A stretch of DNA of 64,000 nt from an uncultured Bacteroidales bacterium. GTDB lineage: Bacteria > Bacteroidota > Bacteroidia > Bacteroidales > Bacteroidaceae. The stretch is from assembly GCA_902779085.1 (NCBI GenBank), contig CACYZY010000001.1, positions 372,001 to 436,000 on the forward strand. The letters run 5' to 3'. Numbering within the stretch: the stretch's first letter is position 1; every line of letters starts with the position of its first letter. The notes under the pieces are model-generated. The model was not told where the DNA came from and searched no databases. It saw only the letters and a program-made list of their open reading frames with translations. Both the position numbers and the translations under genes were made by a program. Below are positions 35,069 to 44,319 of this stretch, piece after piece.

Positions 35069-35076
35069 TATTTTTG
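35069..35076 (+). promoter_or_regulatory. -7 box upstream of ruvX
   Basis: TATTTTTG, 18 nt before the ATG at 35095; excludes an upstream in-frame start at 35074. The -33 element is not clear. Confidence 0.55.
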
Positions 35077-35094
35077 CAATGTATTTTTAAAATA

Positions 35095-35517
35095 ATGGGA
35101 AGAATTCTGGCTATAGATTATGGAAGGAAGCGTACAGGCATTGCTGTTACCGATACGTTGCAGATTATTGCCAACGGATTGACCACAGTGCCCACTGCTC
35201 AACTCATGGCTTTCCTCACTGATTATATTGCCAAAGAAGTGATTGATAGAGTGGTTATTGGCCTGCCAATACAGATGAACAATGAATTATCTGATAATAT
35301 GGCTAATATTACTCCTTTTGTCAATCGTTTCAAGAAGTTGTTCCCTAATATACCTGTTGAATATATGGATGAGCGCTTCACTTCTGTATTGGCACATCGT
35401 GCTATGATTGATGGAGGTTTGAAGAAGAAAGACAGACAAAATAAAGCTTTGGTGGACGAGATTAGTGCTACTATTATTCTACAGTCGTACATGGAAAATA
35501 AAGCTATGATTAAATAA
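35095..35517 (+). CDS. ruvX: Holliday junction resolvase-like / pre-16S rRNA nuclease YqgF
   Basis: A 140-residue RNase H-fold protein. [16 protein letters not shown] holds the first catalytic Asp; [24 protein letters not shown] with the Glu, and the end [18 protein letters not shown] with the last Asp are all in place. In bacteria YqgF matures the 5' end of 16S rRNA. It heads the ruvX-def-TPR group, 11 nt from def. Confidence 0.93.
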   Translation: MGRILAIDYGRKRTGIAVTDTLQIIANGLTTVPTAQLMAFLTDYIAKEVIDRVVIGLPIQMNNELSDNMANITPFVNRFKKLFPNIPVEYMDERFTSVLAHRAMIDGGLKKKDRQNKALVDEISATIILQSYMENKAMIK

Positions 35518-35528
35518 AAAAGATAGAT

Positions 35529-36086
35529 ATGATTTTGCCTATTTATATTTATGGGCAACCCGTATTACGCAAGGTTGCAGAAGACATTACCCCTGATTAT
35601 CCTGATTTGAAGGAGTTGATAGCCAATATGTATGAAACGATGGACAATGCTGAAGGTGTAGGTTTAGCTGCACCTCAGATAGGTTTACCTATTCGTGTTG
35701 TAGTCATTAATTTGGATGTTCTTTCTGATGAGTTTCCAGAGTTCAAGGGTTATCGCAAGGCATTTATCAATCCTCATATTCTTGAAACTAGTGGCGAGTT
35801 GGAGGATATGGAAGAGGGTTGCTTAAGCCTGCCTGGCATTCATGAGAATGTGAAAAGAGCAGGTAAGATTCGTGTAAAGTATCTTGACGAAAATTTACAA
35901 CCCCATGATGAGATAGTAGAAGGCTATTTGGCAAGAGTGATGCAGCATGAGTTTGACCATTTGGAAGGCAAGATGTTTATTGATCATATCTCAACACTTC
36001 GCAAGCAGATGATAAGAGGAAAGCTGAGCTCTATGCTGAAAGGCAAGGTCCGTTGCACTTATCGCTATAAGGCAGTCAAGATTTAA
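35529..36086 (+). CDS. def: Peptide deformylase
   Basis: A 185-residue metalloenzyme removing the N-formyl group from new proteins. All three signature blocks are visible: [18 protein letters not shown] (metal-binding Cys) and QHEFDHLEG (HEFDH, two metal-binding His and the catalytic Glu). The length fits. It lies 11 nt after ruvX and 8 nt before the TPR gene. Confidence 0.96.
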   Translation: MILPIYIYGQPVLRKVAEDITPDYPDLKELIANMYETMDNAEGVGLAAPQIGLPIRVVVINLDVLSDEFPEFKGYRKAFINPHILETSGELEDMEEGCLSLPGIHENVKRAGKIRVKYLDENLQPHDEIVEGYLARVMQHEFDHLEGKMFIDHISTLRKQMIRGKLSSMLKGKVRCTYRYKAVKI

Positions 36087-36094
36087 ATGCAATA

Positions 36095-38131
36095 ATGAAC
36101 ATACGCAAACTACTATTACTACTTTCTTTTGTGCCTACCCTGTTGATGGCTCAAATCAATACAGACCGAGTGATGGCTATTGCCCGGAATGCATTGTATT
36201 TTGAGGATTATGTGTTATCTATTCAATATTTTAATCAAATTATCAGTGCAAAACCTTTTCTCTACGAACCTTATTTCTATAGGGGAATGGCTAAGTTTTA
36301 CCTTGACGATTATGTGGGTGCCGAGAATGATTGTAATATGGCGATAGATAGAGATCCTTTTGTGGTGGGTGCATATCAGATTAGAGGGTTAGCTCGCATT
36401 CGTCTGCAGAAGTATACCGATGCTATACAAGATTATACGGCAGCATTGCGCCTTGATCCTGAAAATGTAGTGCTTTGGCATAATCTCTCCCTTTGTCATA
36501 TGCAACAGAAAGAGTACGATCTGGCAAAAGACGACTTGAACCGATTACTGGAAGTGGCACCTCGATACGCTACTGCATATCTAATGAGGGGTGAGGTGTT
36601 ACTAAACGAAAAAGATACTGTTCAAGCGCTGATTGATTATGATAAAGCGATAGAATTGGAGAAATTTGAGCCGAATGGCTGGAGCGCAAGGGCAGTTGTC
36701 AAACTTAAACAAGGCAAGTATAGTGAGGCTGAAAGCGATTTTGACGAGGCTATTCGTTTAAGTGTAAGAAATGCAGGAAACTATATAAACAGGGCCTTGA
36801 CACGTTTTCATCAGAATAACTTACGTGGTGCCATGAGTGACTACGACTTAGCACTTGATATCGATCCTGGTAACTTCATGGGACATTATAATCGTGGTTT
36901 GTTACGTGCCCAGGTGGGTGATGACAATAGGGCGATTGAAGATTTCGATTTTGTTCTGAATATTGATCCTGATGATATGATGGCTACTTATAATCGAGGT
37001 TTGCTGCGTTCGCAGACTGGCGATTATCGAGGTGCTATAATGGATTTTTCTAAGGTGCTCTCTGTTTATCCAGAATTTACTGCAGGCTATTATCAACGTG
37101 CCGAAGCTCGTAGGAAAATTGGTGACACTCGAGGCGCTCAGCAAGATGAGTTTGCTATTATGCGTGCACAGATTGATAGACTGAATCAGCAAGCCAATCA
37201 ACATTCTCAAGCTGACAAAGCCAAAGATGATGCAGAGAAGGAAGATGCTGCAAGTACTACTCGAAAAAGAAGTGATAAGAATGTTGAAAACTATCACAAG
37301 CTAGTCATTGCTGATGATACGGATACTAATCGCACTTATGCCAACGATAGTAGAGGTAGAGTACAGAATCGAAATGTGACAATTAAGCCCGAGGGAATGT
37401 TTGTTTTGACATTCTATGAAAGGGTGGCCGAACTGAAAAGGACGATGCATTATTATCGTTATGTCGATGAACTTAATCATAATAGGACCTTTTATCGTGA
37501 CTTGTTGATTACTAATAATGAGGCGCCTCTGGATGCCAATCAGGTAAATCTGCATTTTGCCCTTATTGATCAGCATAGTGCAGATATTGTTGCCAACGAG
37601 AGTGATCCAATGAAACGATTTATGCGTGGTTTGGATTTTTATCTAGTACAGGACTTTTCGAATGCTATTAATGATTTTACGCAATGTATATTGATAGATG
37701 AAACGTTCTTTCCAGCTTTCTTCATGAGGGCGATCGTTAGGTTTAAGCAGTTTGAATACCAAACTGCAGAAAATCAGGCTCAACAGTCAACTGCTCCTTC
37801 TTTGGGGCAATTAAGGGTGGATAAGGTTGAAACAATGGACTATACATTGGTCCGTAAAGACTTGGACAAAGTGATAGACTTAGTACCAGATTTTGTGTAT
37901 GGGTACTATAATCGTGCATGTCTGCTTACTCAAATGAAAGAGTATCGCTCTGCCATAGCTGATTATGACAAAGCAATTGATATGAAACCTGATTTTGCTG
38001 AGGCTTTCTATAATCGTGGCCTTACCCATATTTATCTGGGTAACAATCGTCAGGGCATAGCCGACTTAAGTAAGGCTGGTGAATTGGGAATCGCTTCGGC
38101 TTATAACGTTATCAAACGCTTTACAGAGTGA
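36095..38131 (+). CDS. Exported tetratricopeptide repeat protein
   Basis: A 678-residue protein with signal peptide NIRKLLLLLSFVPTLLMAQ. From about residue 25 to 355 there are about nine consecutive TPR motifs (e.g. YRGMAKFYLDDYVGAENDCN, YNRGLLRAQVGDDNRAIEDF). A charged low-complexity linker follows (about 370-405, KAKDDAEKEDAASTTRKRSD), then a middle region and two or three more TPRs at the C-terminus (YYNRACLLTQMKEYRSAIAD). TPR arrays mediate protein binding; a periplasmic scaffold is likely. A TPR gene upstream of thrS is a recurrent Bacteroidales arrangement. Partner unknown. Confidence 0.88.
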   Translation: MNIRKLLLLLSFVPTLLMAQINTDRVMAIARNALYFEDYVLSIQYFNQIISAKPFLYEPYFYRGMAKFYLDDYVGAENDCNMAIDRDPFVVGAYQIRGLARIRLQKYTDAIQDYTAALRLDPENVVLWHNLSLCHMQQKEYDLAKDDLNRLLEVAPRYATAYLMRGEVLLNEKDTVQALIDYDKAIELEKFEPNGWSARAVVKLKQGKYSEAESDFDEAIRLSVRNAGNYINRALTRFHQNNLRGAMSDYDLALDIDPGNFMGHYNRGLLRAQVGDDNRAIEDFDFVLNIDPDDMMATYNRGLLRSQTGDYRGAIMDFSKVLSVYPEFTAGYYQRAEARRKIGDTRGAQQDEFAIMRAQIDRLNQQANQHSQADKAKDDAEKEDAASTTRKRSDKNVENYHKLVIADDTDTNRTYANDSRGRVQNRNVTIKPEGMFVLTFYERVAELKRTMHYYRYVDELNHNRTFYRDLLITNNEAPLDANQVNLHFALIDQHSADIVANESDPMKRFMRGLDFYLVQDFSNAINDFTQCILIDETFFPAFFMRAIVRFKQFEYQTAENQAQQSTAPSLGQLRVDKVETMDYTLVRKDLDKVIDLVPDFVYGYYNRACLLTQMKEYRSAIADYDKAIDMKPDFAEAFYNRGLTHIYLGNNRQGIADLSKAGELGIASAYNVIKRFTE

Positions 38132-38202
38132 TAGTACCTTTTTATTTCAGCTCAATTATAACATTTCTTCAGCGAATGTATTATTCTTCCAAAAGAAATC
38201 AC

Positions 38203-38210
38203 TAATTTTG
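38203..38210 (+). promoter_or_regulatory. -7 box upstream of thrS
   Basis: TAATTTTG, 38 nt before the thrS ATG. No clear -33 element. The short leader has no room for a T-box. Confidence 0.55.
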
Positions 38211-38248
38211 CAATTTGAATTAGAATAGATAATACGAAAAATAGATAT

Positions 38249-40195
38249 ATGATTAAGATTACATTCCCCGATGGCTCTGTACGTGAGTATGAAAGCGGAG
38301 TTACCGGTTTGCAGATTGCGGAGAGTATTAGCTCTCGACTGGCGCAGGATGTTTTGTCTTGTGGCGTCAATGGTGAAACTTACGATTTAAACCGTCCTAT
38401 CAATGATGATGCAAAGGTAGTGCTTTACAAGTGGGAGGATGAAGAAGGCAAGCATACTTTCTGGCACACAAGTGCCCATTTGTTGGCAGAAGCATTGCAG
38501 GAGCTTTATCCAGGCATTCAGTTTGGTTTTGGTCCTGCAATCGAAAATGGTTTCTTCTATGATGTGATGCCCAAAGAAGGTGTGGTGATTAAAGAAGGTG
38601 ATTTACCAACCATCGAGAAGAAAATGCAGGAGTTGGCAGCCAAGAAAGAGGAACTGGTTCGCCGTGAGGTTTCTAAGGCTGATGCGCTGAAATTGTTCAA
38701 TGCCGATGGTCAGCTATATAAGTGCGAGCATATTGACCAGGATCTTGAAGATGGTACAATCTCGACTTATACGCAGGGCGCATTTACAGATTTGTGCCGT
38801 GGCCCTCATTTAATGAATACTGGTGCCATTAAAGCTATTAAGCTTACCAGCGTTTCAGCTGCATTCTGGCGTGGCGATGCCAACCGTGAGCAGATGACTC
38901 GTATTTATGGTATTTCTTTCCCCAAAAAGAAATTGTTGGATGAATATTTGGTAATGCTAGAAGAGGCTAAAAAACGCGACCATCGTAAAATCGGCAAGGA
39001 GATGGATCTGTTTATGTTCTCTGAAACAGTAGGTAAAGGGTTGCCAATGTGGTTGCCTAAGGGTGCCGCTTTGCGTCTGCGTTTGCAAGAGTTCTTGCGC
39101 CGTATTCAAGCACGTTATGACTATCAAGAAGTAATTACTCCGCCAATTGGCAACAAATTGCTTTATATTACATCGGGTCATTATGCACACTATGGTAAAG
39201 ATTCGTTCCAGCCTATTCACACGCCAGAAGAGGGAGAGGAGTACTTCTTGAAACCAATGAATTGCCCTCATCACTGTATGATGTACAAAAACAGCCCTCG
39301 TTCATATAAAGATCTCCCTTTGCGTATTGCAGAGTTCGGTACTGTTTGCCGTTATGAGCAAAGTGGTGAACTGCACGGACTTACACGTGTACGTAGCTTT
39401 ACTCAGGATGATGCCCATATTTTCTGCCGTCCTGACCAGGTGAAAGATGAATTTCTGCGAGTAATGGATATCATCTCTATCGTGTTTAAATCGATGGACT
39501 TCCAGAACTTCGAGGCGCAGATTTCACTTCGTGACCCTAATGATCATGAAAAATATATTGGAACCGATGAGAATTGGGAACGCGCAGAACGTGCCATTGT
39601 AGAAGCATGTGAGGAAAAGGACTTACCGGCAAAGATTGAATATGGTGAGGCTGCTTTCTATGGACCTAAGCTTGACTTTATGGTAAAGGATGCTATCGGT
39701 CGTCGTTGGCAGTTGGGTACCATTCAAGTGGATTACAACCTGCCTGAACGTTTTGAGTTGGAGTACACTGGCTCTGATAATCTCAAACACCGTCCTGTGA
39801 TGATTCATCGTGCGCCATTTGGTTCTATGGAACGTTTCGTTGCTGTGCTGATTGAACATACTGCTGGTAAATTCCCATTGTGGCTTACTCCAGATCAAGT
39901 AGCCATTTTGCCAATCAGTGAGAAATTTAATGACTATGCTGCCGAAGTTCAGAAGTACTTGAAGCAATTCGATATTCGAGCTTTGGTGGATGACCGCAAT
40001 GAGAAAATTGGTCGTAAGATTCGTGATAACGAAATGAAACGTATACCATACATGCTGATTGTAGGTGAAAAAGAGGCTGAAAATGGTGAAGTTTCAGTAC
40101 GAAAACAGGGCGCTGGCGATCAAGGGACGATGAAATTTGAAGATTTTGCTAAAAAAATTAGCGAAGAAGTTCAAAATATGATAAATAAGTGGTAA
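38249..40195 (+). CDS. thrS: Threonyl-tRNA synthetase
   Basis: A 648-residue class II synthetase. Domains: TGS (1-65, [16 protein letters not shown]), editing domain with [11 protein letters not shown] and the later Cys-His of DLCRGPHL, catalytic core with [10 protein letters not shown] (zinc Cys), [34 protein letters not shown] (motif 2 region) and [11 protein letters not shown] (motif 3), then the anticodon-binding domain. Full length with intact editing residues. Followed by infC, rpmI and rplT, the standard translation operon. Confidence 0.97.
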   Translation: MIKITFPDGSVREYESGVTGLQIAESISSRLAQDVLSCGVNGETYDLNRPINDDAKVVLYKWEDEEGKHTFWHTSAHLLAEALQELYPGIQFGFGPAIENGFFYDVMPKEGVVIKEGDLPTIEKKMQELAAKKEELVRREVSKADALKLFNADGQLYKCEHIDQDLEDGTISTYTQGAFTDLCRGPHLMNTGAIKAIKLTSVSAAFWRGDANREQMTRIYGISFPKKKLLDEYLVMLEEAKKRDHRKIGKEMDLFMFSETVGKGLPMWLPKGAALRLRLQEFLRRIQARYDYQEVITPPIGNKLLYITSGHYAHYGKDSFQPIHTPEEGEEYFLKPMNCPHHCMMYKNSPRSYKDLPLRIAEFGTVCRYEQSGELHGLTRVRSFTQDDAHIFCRPDQVKDEFLRVMDIISIVFKSMDFQNFEAQISLRDPNDHEKYIGTDENWERAERAIVEACEEKDLPAKIEYGEAAFYGPKLDFMVKDAIGRRWQLGTIQVDYNLPERFELEYTGSDNLKHRPVMIHRAPFGSMERFVAVLIEHTAGKFPLWLTPDQVAILPISEKFNDYAAEVQKYLKQFDIRALVDDRNEKIGRKIRDNEMKRIPYMLIVGEKEAENGEVSVRKQGAGDQGTMKFEDFAKKISEEVQNMINKW

Positions 40196-40200
40196 CTTTG
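40193..40200 (+). promoter_or_regulatory. -7 box for infC overlapping the thrS stop codon
   Basis: TAACTTTG begins on the TAA of thrS (40193-40195) and lies 32 nt before the infC ATG, suggesting separate transcription of infC-rpmI-rplT in addition to readthrough from thrS. Confidence 0.5.
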
Positions 40201-40231
40201 CGCCGCGTTTTTTAGAAATAGTTTTTATTGA

Positions 40232-40849
40232 ATGAAAGACGATAATAAAGATCAATATCGTGTAAATGGCCAAATCAGAGCTAAGGAAGTTCGTCTCGTT
40301 GGTGATAACATCGAGTCGAAAGTTTATCCTATTGCCCAGGCTTTACGCATAGCTGAAGAGCATGAGGCCGATTTGGTGGAGATTTCACCTACAGCACAAC
40401 CACCTGTGTGTCGTGTGATAGAGTATTCGAAATTTCTCTATCAGTTGAAGAAACGTCAGAAAGAGATGAAGGCGAAGCAGGTTAAGACAGAGGTGAAGGA
40501 AATCCGTTTCGGCCCTCAGACTGATGACCATGATTTCAATTTCAAGAAGAATCATGCAATCTCATTCTTGAAAGATGGCAATAAAGTTCGTGCTTATGTC
40601 TATTTCAAAGGACGTTCCATTTTATTCAAGGAGCAAGGTGAAGTGCTTTTACTGCGTTTTGCCAATGACCTTGAGGAATATGCAAAGGTAGAGATGATGC
40701 CTGTTTTGGAGAAGAAAAAAATGACTATTGTGCTGGCTCCAAAGAAGGAAATCATCAAGAAAAAGAATGCTGATGTCAAGAATGTACAGCCAAAACCTCA
40801 GAAGCCAGCTGTAGTTTCCCCTTCAGCACCTGAAACAGAAAATGAGTAA
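40232..40849 (+). CDS. infC: Translation initiation factor IF-3
   Basis: A 205-residue protein. The N-terminal domain ([38 protein letters not shown]) is joined by a Lys-rich helix to the C-terminal domain ([33 protein letters not shown]). A Bacteroidota-type Lys/Pro tail extends about 30 residues beyond E. coli IF-3. ATG is used, not the AUU known from E. coli, so start-codon-based autoregulation is not expected. Confidence 0.96.
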   Translation: MKDDNKDQYRVNGQIRAKEVRLVGDNIESKVYPIAQALRIAEEHEADLVEISPTAQPPVCRVIEYSKFLYQLKKRQKEMKAKQVKTEVKEIRFGPQTDDHDFNFKKNHAISFLKDGNKVRAYVYFKGRSILFKEQGEVLLLRFANDLEEYAKVEMMPVLEKKKMTIVLAPKKEIIKKKNADVKNVQPKPQKPAVVSPSAPETENE

Positions 40850-40905
40850 CGCCATCGGTATAGTGCGTTATCATATATATTAATTAAATAAATTAAAACA
40901 GTAAG

Positions 40906-41103
40906 ATGCCAAAGATTAAGACTAACTCCGGTTCTAAAAAAAGATTCGTTCTTACCGGAACAGGTAAAATTAAGAGACAGCATGCTTATCATAGTCATAT
41001 TTTGACTAAGAAGACTAAGAAGCAGAAGAGAAACTTGTGTTACTCAACTATCGTAGACCAGACAAATGTTCGTCAGGTTCGTGAACTTCTGGCTATCCGA
41101 TAA
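40906..41103 (+). CDS. rpmI: Ribosomal protein bL35
   Basis: A 65-residue basic protein: [39 protein letters not shown], typical of bL35. It sits between infC and rplT in the conserved order. Confidence 0.96.
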   Translation: MPKIKTNSGSKKRFVLTGTGKIKRQHAYHSHILTKKTKKQKRNLCYSTIVDQTNVRQVRELLAIR

Positions 41104-41199
41104 GTCATGCAAAAGAAATCTAGTTACTAACCGAGTGTATTAGCTGTAAAGACCATAGATGTTAAACTGTGGCGCTAACCATTCAAAAAACAAAAAACT

Positions 41200-41550
41200 A
41201 TGCCAAGATCAGTAAATCATGTTGCTTCTAGAGCAAAAAGAAAGAAAATTCTGAAGTTAACCAGAGGTTACTTTGGTGCAAGAAAAAACGTATGGACCGT
41301 TGCCAAGAATACTTGGGAAAAGGGTCTGTTGTATGCATTCCGCGACCGTAAGGCTAATAAGCGTAATTTCCGTGCTTTGTGGATTCAGCGTATCAACGCT
41401 GCTGCTCGTTTGGAAGGTATGTCTTATTCTAAGTTAATGGGAGCTTTGCATAAGGCTGGTATTGAAATCAACCGTAAGGTGTTGGCAGACTTAGCAGTTT
41501 ACCATCCTGAGGCTTTCAAAGCGATTGTAGCTAAGGCAAAAGCAGCTTAA
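41200..41550 (+). CDS. rplT: Ribosomal protein bL20
   Basis: A 116-residue bL20: [55 protein letters not shown]. The 96-nt spacer from rpmI contains a weak pairing (TTAGC with GCTAA), which may form part of L20 autoregulation, but I cannot show a known L20-binding structure. A terminator follows 33 nt after the stop. Confidence 0.96.
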   Translation: MPRSVNHVASRAKRKKILKLTRGYFGARKNVWTVAKNTWEKGLLYAFRDRKANKRNFRALWIQRINAAARLEGMSYSKLMGALHKAGIEINRKVLADLAVYHPEAFKAIVAKAKAA

Positions 41551-41582
41551 CCAGCTGTAATAAAGAATATTGGGTTGTAAAG

Positions 41583-41610
41583 GCAAGCTCTCGTTAGGGC
41601 TTGCTTTTTT
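41583..41610 (+). terminator. Terminator of the thrS-infC-rpmI-rplT operon
   Basis: GCAAGCTC (41583-41590) and GGGCTTGC (41597-41604) pair over 8 bp with one wobble around a 6-nt loop; T-run 41605-41610. Confidence 0.85.
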
Positions 41611-41662
41611 GTTTTATTCCATTAGATGCTATAGGGCGCTGGTAAAAAAATCACTCTTTTTA

Positions 41663-41694
41663 TTTGCAAATTATTTATCAATGTCTTATATTTG
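41663..41694 (+). promoter_or_regulatory. Promoter of the Bacteroidales-1-like RNA
   Basis: TTTG (41663-41666), a 20-nt spacer, TATATTTG (41687-41694); transcription start expected near 41700. Confidence 0.8.
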
Positions 41695-41699
41695 TAAAC

Positions 41700-41938
41700 A
41701 GATGGTGAGAATAACAAGCCGCATTGATGCGATCGGGAAACTCATCAATTTTAAAAGAAATACCGAGACAAGCTCCATATTCCAATGGCGGGCCACGCCC
41801 GAAAGGGTAACTTAGAGTCGGTGGATTACAAAGGGATTGGGCTCTCAAATCATGTCGTTCGGAGTTTCATCTTCATCTAATATTCAGTGCGGCTTCCTTA
41901 TATGGCAGGTATCTTATGTTAAGATGCCTGCTTTTTTT
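41700..41938 (+). ncRNA. Non-coding RNA, probable Bacteroidales-1 RNA
   Basis: A transcript of about 239 nt bounded by a full promoter and an intrinsic terminator: GCAGGTATCTTA (41905-41916) and TAAGATGCCTGC (41920-41931), one wobble, loop TGT, T-run 41932-41938. No convincing coding frame. Bacteroidales-1 is a conserved RNA defined by such promoter and terminator boundaries and usually found just downstream of the L20 gene, exactly the position here. Internal pairings such as GGCGGGCCACGCCC (about 41787-41800) support a structured RNA. The role is unknown. The identification rests on context and boundaries, not on a covariance search. Confidence 0.7.
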
Positions 41939-41967
41939 GTTTTTCTTTCCTTCATTTAGTATATTTG
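41936..41967 (+). promoter_or_regulatory. Promoter of the MBL hydrolase gene, overlapping the ncRNA terminator
   Basis: TTTG (41936-41939) lies at the end of the ncRNA T-run; after 20 nt comes TATATTTG (41960-41967), 20 nt before the ATG at 41987. Confidence 0.7.
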
Positions 41968-41986
41968 CATTTCATTTAAAATTACC

Positions 41987-42790
41987 ATGAAGATTAGATT
42001 TATGAGTTTGGCCAGTGGTAGTAGTGGCAACTGTTATTATATTGGGACTGACACATACGGCTTTCTTATCGATGCAGGTATAGGCATACGTACTATCAAG
42101 AAACGACTAAAAGATGTGGGTATTCCTATGGAGAATATTATAGCCGTGTTCGTTACCCATGATCATGCTGACCATATTAAGTCAGTTGGTGTACTTGGTG
42201 AGAATCTTTTTTTGCCGATTTATGCTACTTCACAAACTCATGTGGGCATTAATAAGAGCTATTGCATGACTCAGAAGTTAGGCATCAGCGCTAAAAAAAT
42301 GGAGAAATACCAGCCCTTAAAAATTAGAGACTTTACCATAGAATCTTTTGAAGTGCCTCATGATGGTACTGACAATGTAGGCTATTGTATTGAGGTTGAT
42401 GGTAAGACATTTTGTTTTATTACTGACTTGGGTGAGATTACTCCTATTGTTGAGAAATATATCCTTAAAGCGAATTATTTGGTCATAGAGTCTAACTATG
42501 ATGCAGAGATGCTAAAAATGGGGCCTTATCCTTCTTATTTAAAGGAACGCATCGCAGGGCATACTGGCCATATGTGTAATGCTGATACAGCAGAATTCCT
42601 CGCTACTCATTGGCAACCTCAAATGCATTACATCTGGCTTTGTCATCTCAGTAAGGATAATAATCACCCTGATTTAGCATATAAAACAGTTGAATTACGC
42701 TTGAGACGAGCTGGTATTATAGTGGGTAAGGATGTGGAACTATGCACATTAAAGCGTTCTACGCCTACAGAATTATATACCTTTGAGTAA
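41987..42790 (+). CDS. MBL-fold metallohydrolase (WalJ/YycJ-like)
   Basis: A 267-residue metallo-beta-lactamase-fold enzyme. MKIRFMSLASGSSGNCYYIG is the typical YycJ opening. Metal ligands: VTHDHADHIK (H-x-H-x-D-H), FEVPHDGTDNVGYCI, ITDLGEI, and late GHTGHM and WLCHLSKDN. YycJ/WalJ homologues are thought to be exonucleases or involved in DNA repair and cell-wall coordination. It has its own promoter and is followed by two tRNA genes. Confidence 0.88.
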   Translation: MKIRFMSLASGSSGNCYYIGTDTYGFLIDAGIGIRTIKKRLKDVGIPMENIIAVFVTHDHADHIKSVGVLGENLFLPIYATSQTHVGINKSYCMTQKLGISAKKMEKYQPLKIRDFTIESFEVPHDGTDNVGYCIEVDGKTFCFITDLGEITPIVEKYILKANYLVIESNYDAEMLKMGPYPSYLKERIAGHTGHMCNADTAEFLATHWQPQMHYIWLCHLSKDNNHPDLAYKTVELRLRRAGIIVGKDVELCTLKRSTPTELYTFE

Positions 42791-42828
42791 TCTTTTTGGT
42801 AAAATGATGAAAAAAAACAAAGGAAAGT

Positions 42829-42859
42829 TTTGTAGATAACAAAAAAACTCATACCTTTG
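42829..42859 (+). promoter_or_regulatory. Promoter of the tRNA-Lys/tRNA-Glu genes
   Basis: TTTG (42829-42832), a 19-nt spacer, TACCTTTG (42852-42859); start expected about 15 nt before the tRNA. Confidence 0.75.
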
Positions 42860-42879
42860 CATCCGCATTCAAGATTGAT

Positions 42880-42952
42880 GCACCCTTAGCTCAGTTGGTA
42901 GAGCACCTGACTCTTAATCAGGGTGTCCAGGGTTCGAGCCCCTGAGGGTGTA
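42880..42952 (+). tRNA. tRNA-Lys (anticodon CTT)
   Basis: 73 nt with a full cloverleaf: acceptor GCACCCT/AGGGTGT (first pair G-U), D-arm with AGCTCAGTTGGTAGAGC, anticodon arm CCTGA-CTCTTAA-TCAGG giving anticodon CTT, T-arm with GGTTCGAGCC. CCA is not encoded. The second tRNA follows after 28 nt. Confidence 0.95.
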
Positions 42953-42980
42953 CAAAAAGAGTGAAGTTCTTCATCCATTT

Positions 42981-43052
42981 GGTGGAATCGTCTAAGGGCT
43001 AGGACACATGCCTCTCACGCATGTAATCGGGGTTCGAATCCCCGCTCCACTA
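42981..43052 (+). tRNA. tRNA-Glu (anticodon CTC)
   Basis: 72 nt. D-arm GTCTAAGGGCTAGGAC, anticodon arm CATGC-CTCTCAC-GCATG giving CTC (Glu), T-arm CGGGG-TTCGAAT-CCCCG. The acceptor stem GGTGGAA/CTCCACT has a G-U first pair and an A7-C66 mismatch. CCA is not encoded. Probably co-transcribed with tRNA-Lys. Confidence 0.9.
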
Positions 43053-43056
43053 CTTG

Positions 43057-43088
43057 AAAAACCTTTAGATCATGATCTAGAGGTTTTT
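43057..43088. terminator. Terminator shared by the tRNAs and the convergent aroB gene
   Basis: Arms ACCTTTAGAT and ATCTAGAGGT (one wobble) meet at the palindrome GATCATGATC. An A-run lies on one side and a T-run on the other, so it can act on both strands. It reaches the aroB stop codon. Confidence 0.8.
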
Positions 43089-44149
43089 TATATACCCATG
43101 CATTCTCGGTAGAAGTCCAGTGTTTCGTAGATAAGACCTTGGCTAGCTGTTTGGTCAAGACGTAATTCTCCCACATCGTTTAATAAGGTAAAGTTAATTA
43201 TACCTCCCTTGTTTTTCTTGTCGTGTAACATAAGTTGATAAAGCTCTTCGTAATTGTCACAAGTGAAGATGAATGAACCATAGTTCTCGTGAATGAAATG
43301 GATAACACTTCGCATCACATCACGAGGAAACTGTGCGTTAACATGTGAGAGATAGAGTTCGCACACCAACCCCCATGCTACAGCGTATCCATGTAAAACT
43401 GGTTGTTGTCGGTTCAAGGCAAACGACTCGAAGGCATGACCAATGGTATGACCAAGGTTTAAAGCCTTGCGAAGTCCTAACTCTTTAGGGTCCTTTTTTA
43501 CTATGTTTTCTTTTACACGAACTGACTTTTCTACCAGTTTTTTGAGCAAACTGTAGTCAATATTTGTCATATCAAATGCTAGCAGATCGTTTAGCGTTTC
43601 ATAGTTGCTAATAAGGCCATGCTTTAGCATCTCTGCATAGCCAGAACAAAAATTGTGAGCGTCAAGTGTACAGAGAAAATCTGTTTCTAAAAGTACCCTA
43701 AAAGCTGACTGAAATACACCGATCTCATTCTTTAAACCATTAAAATTGATGGCTGTCTTTCCACCGACAGCAGCATCTACCATTGCTAAGAGTGTTGTAG
43801 GGATATTAATATAACTGATACCTCTTTTGAATGTAGAAGCAGCAAAGCCACCTAAGTCGGTCACCATGCCGCCACCTAAGCAGATCAAAAGTGAATGTCT
43901 TGTGGCACCATTATTGCTCAATGATTGCCATACTTTGGATAATGTTTCTAGATTCTTGTGAATATCGCCAGCACCAATTACAATTTGATGAGCATGCTTT
44001 AATTCATCAATGCCTTGTAATAAAGGAGAACACAAAGTGTGTGTGGTTTCGTCTGTAAGCACAAATAAATGGTCGGGTGCACTAATGCTTATTGCTTCAG
44101 CAAGTTCATGTTTGAAATCATGGCAAAGAAAAACTCCTGCGTCGTCCAT
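43088..44149 (-). CDS. aroB: 3-dehydroquinate synthase
   Basis: A 353-residue NAD-dependent enzyme converting DAHP to 3-dehydroquinate in the shikimate pathway. Motifs: GGGMVTDLGGFAASTFKRGI (NAD loop), PTTLLAMVDAAVGGKTAIN, SGYAEMLKHGLI and LNLGHTIGHAFES with metal-binding His. ATG 44149 is chosen over the longer TTG frame at 44182 because the -7 box TATCTTTG (44180-44187) covers that codon. aroA is 25 kb away, so the pathway is scattered. Confidence 0.94.
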   Translation of the reverse strand: MDDAGVFLCHDFKHELAEAISISAPDHLFVLTDETTHTLCSPLLQGIDELKHAHQIVIGAGDIHKNLETLSKVWQSLSNNGATRHSLLICLGGGMVTDLGGFAASTFKRGISYINIPTTLLAMVDAAVGGKTAINFNGLKNEIGVFQSAFRVLLETDFLCTLDAHNFCSGYAEMLKHGLISNYETLNDLLAFDMTNIDYSLLKKLVEKSVRVKENIVKKDPKELGLRKALNLGHTIGHAFESFALNRQQPVLHGYAVAWGLVCELYLSHVNAQFPRDVMRSVIHFIHENYGSFIFTCDNYEELYQLMLHDKKNKGGIINFTLLNDVGELRLDQTASQGLIYETLDFYRECMGI

Positions 44150-44179
44150 AATCAAAGGTTTTATGATATTTTTAGATTG

Positions 44180-44215
44180 CAAAGATATAACTAATCTATA
44201 AAAGGTGTATCTTTG
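44180..44215. promoter_or_regulatory. Divergent promoters of aroB and the outer-membrane receptor gene
   Basis: Minus-strand TATCTTTG at 44180-44187 for aroB and plus-strand TATCTTTG at 44208-44215 for the receptor-like gene, giving the latter a leader of about 100 nt. Clear TTTG -33 elements are not seen. Confidence 0.5.
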
Positions 44216-44319
44216 TGAGCGTAAAAACTTAAATTATTTTAAATATTGAATGACGGCATTAAACTAGAGTAGCAAAGTGATGTCATAAAGCCGTATTTAT
44301 AATCAAATGTAGAGTATTA

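Noticed and set aside
38132-38248. T-box or leader peptide before thrS (and before alaS at 55160-55205)
   Set aside because: Leaders are under 45 nt from the predicted starts, with no T-box sequence or terminator-antiterminator pair.
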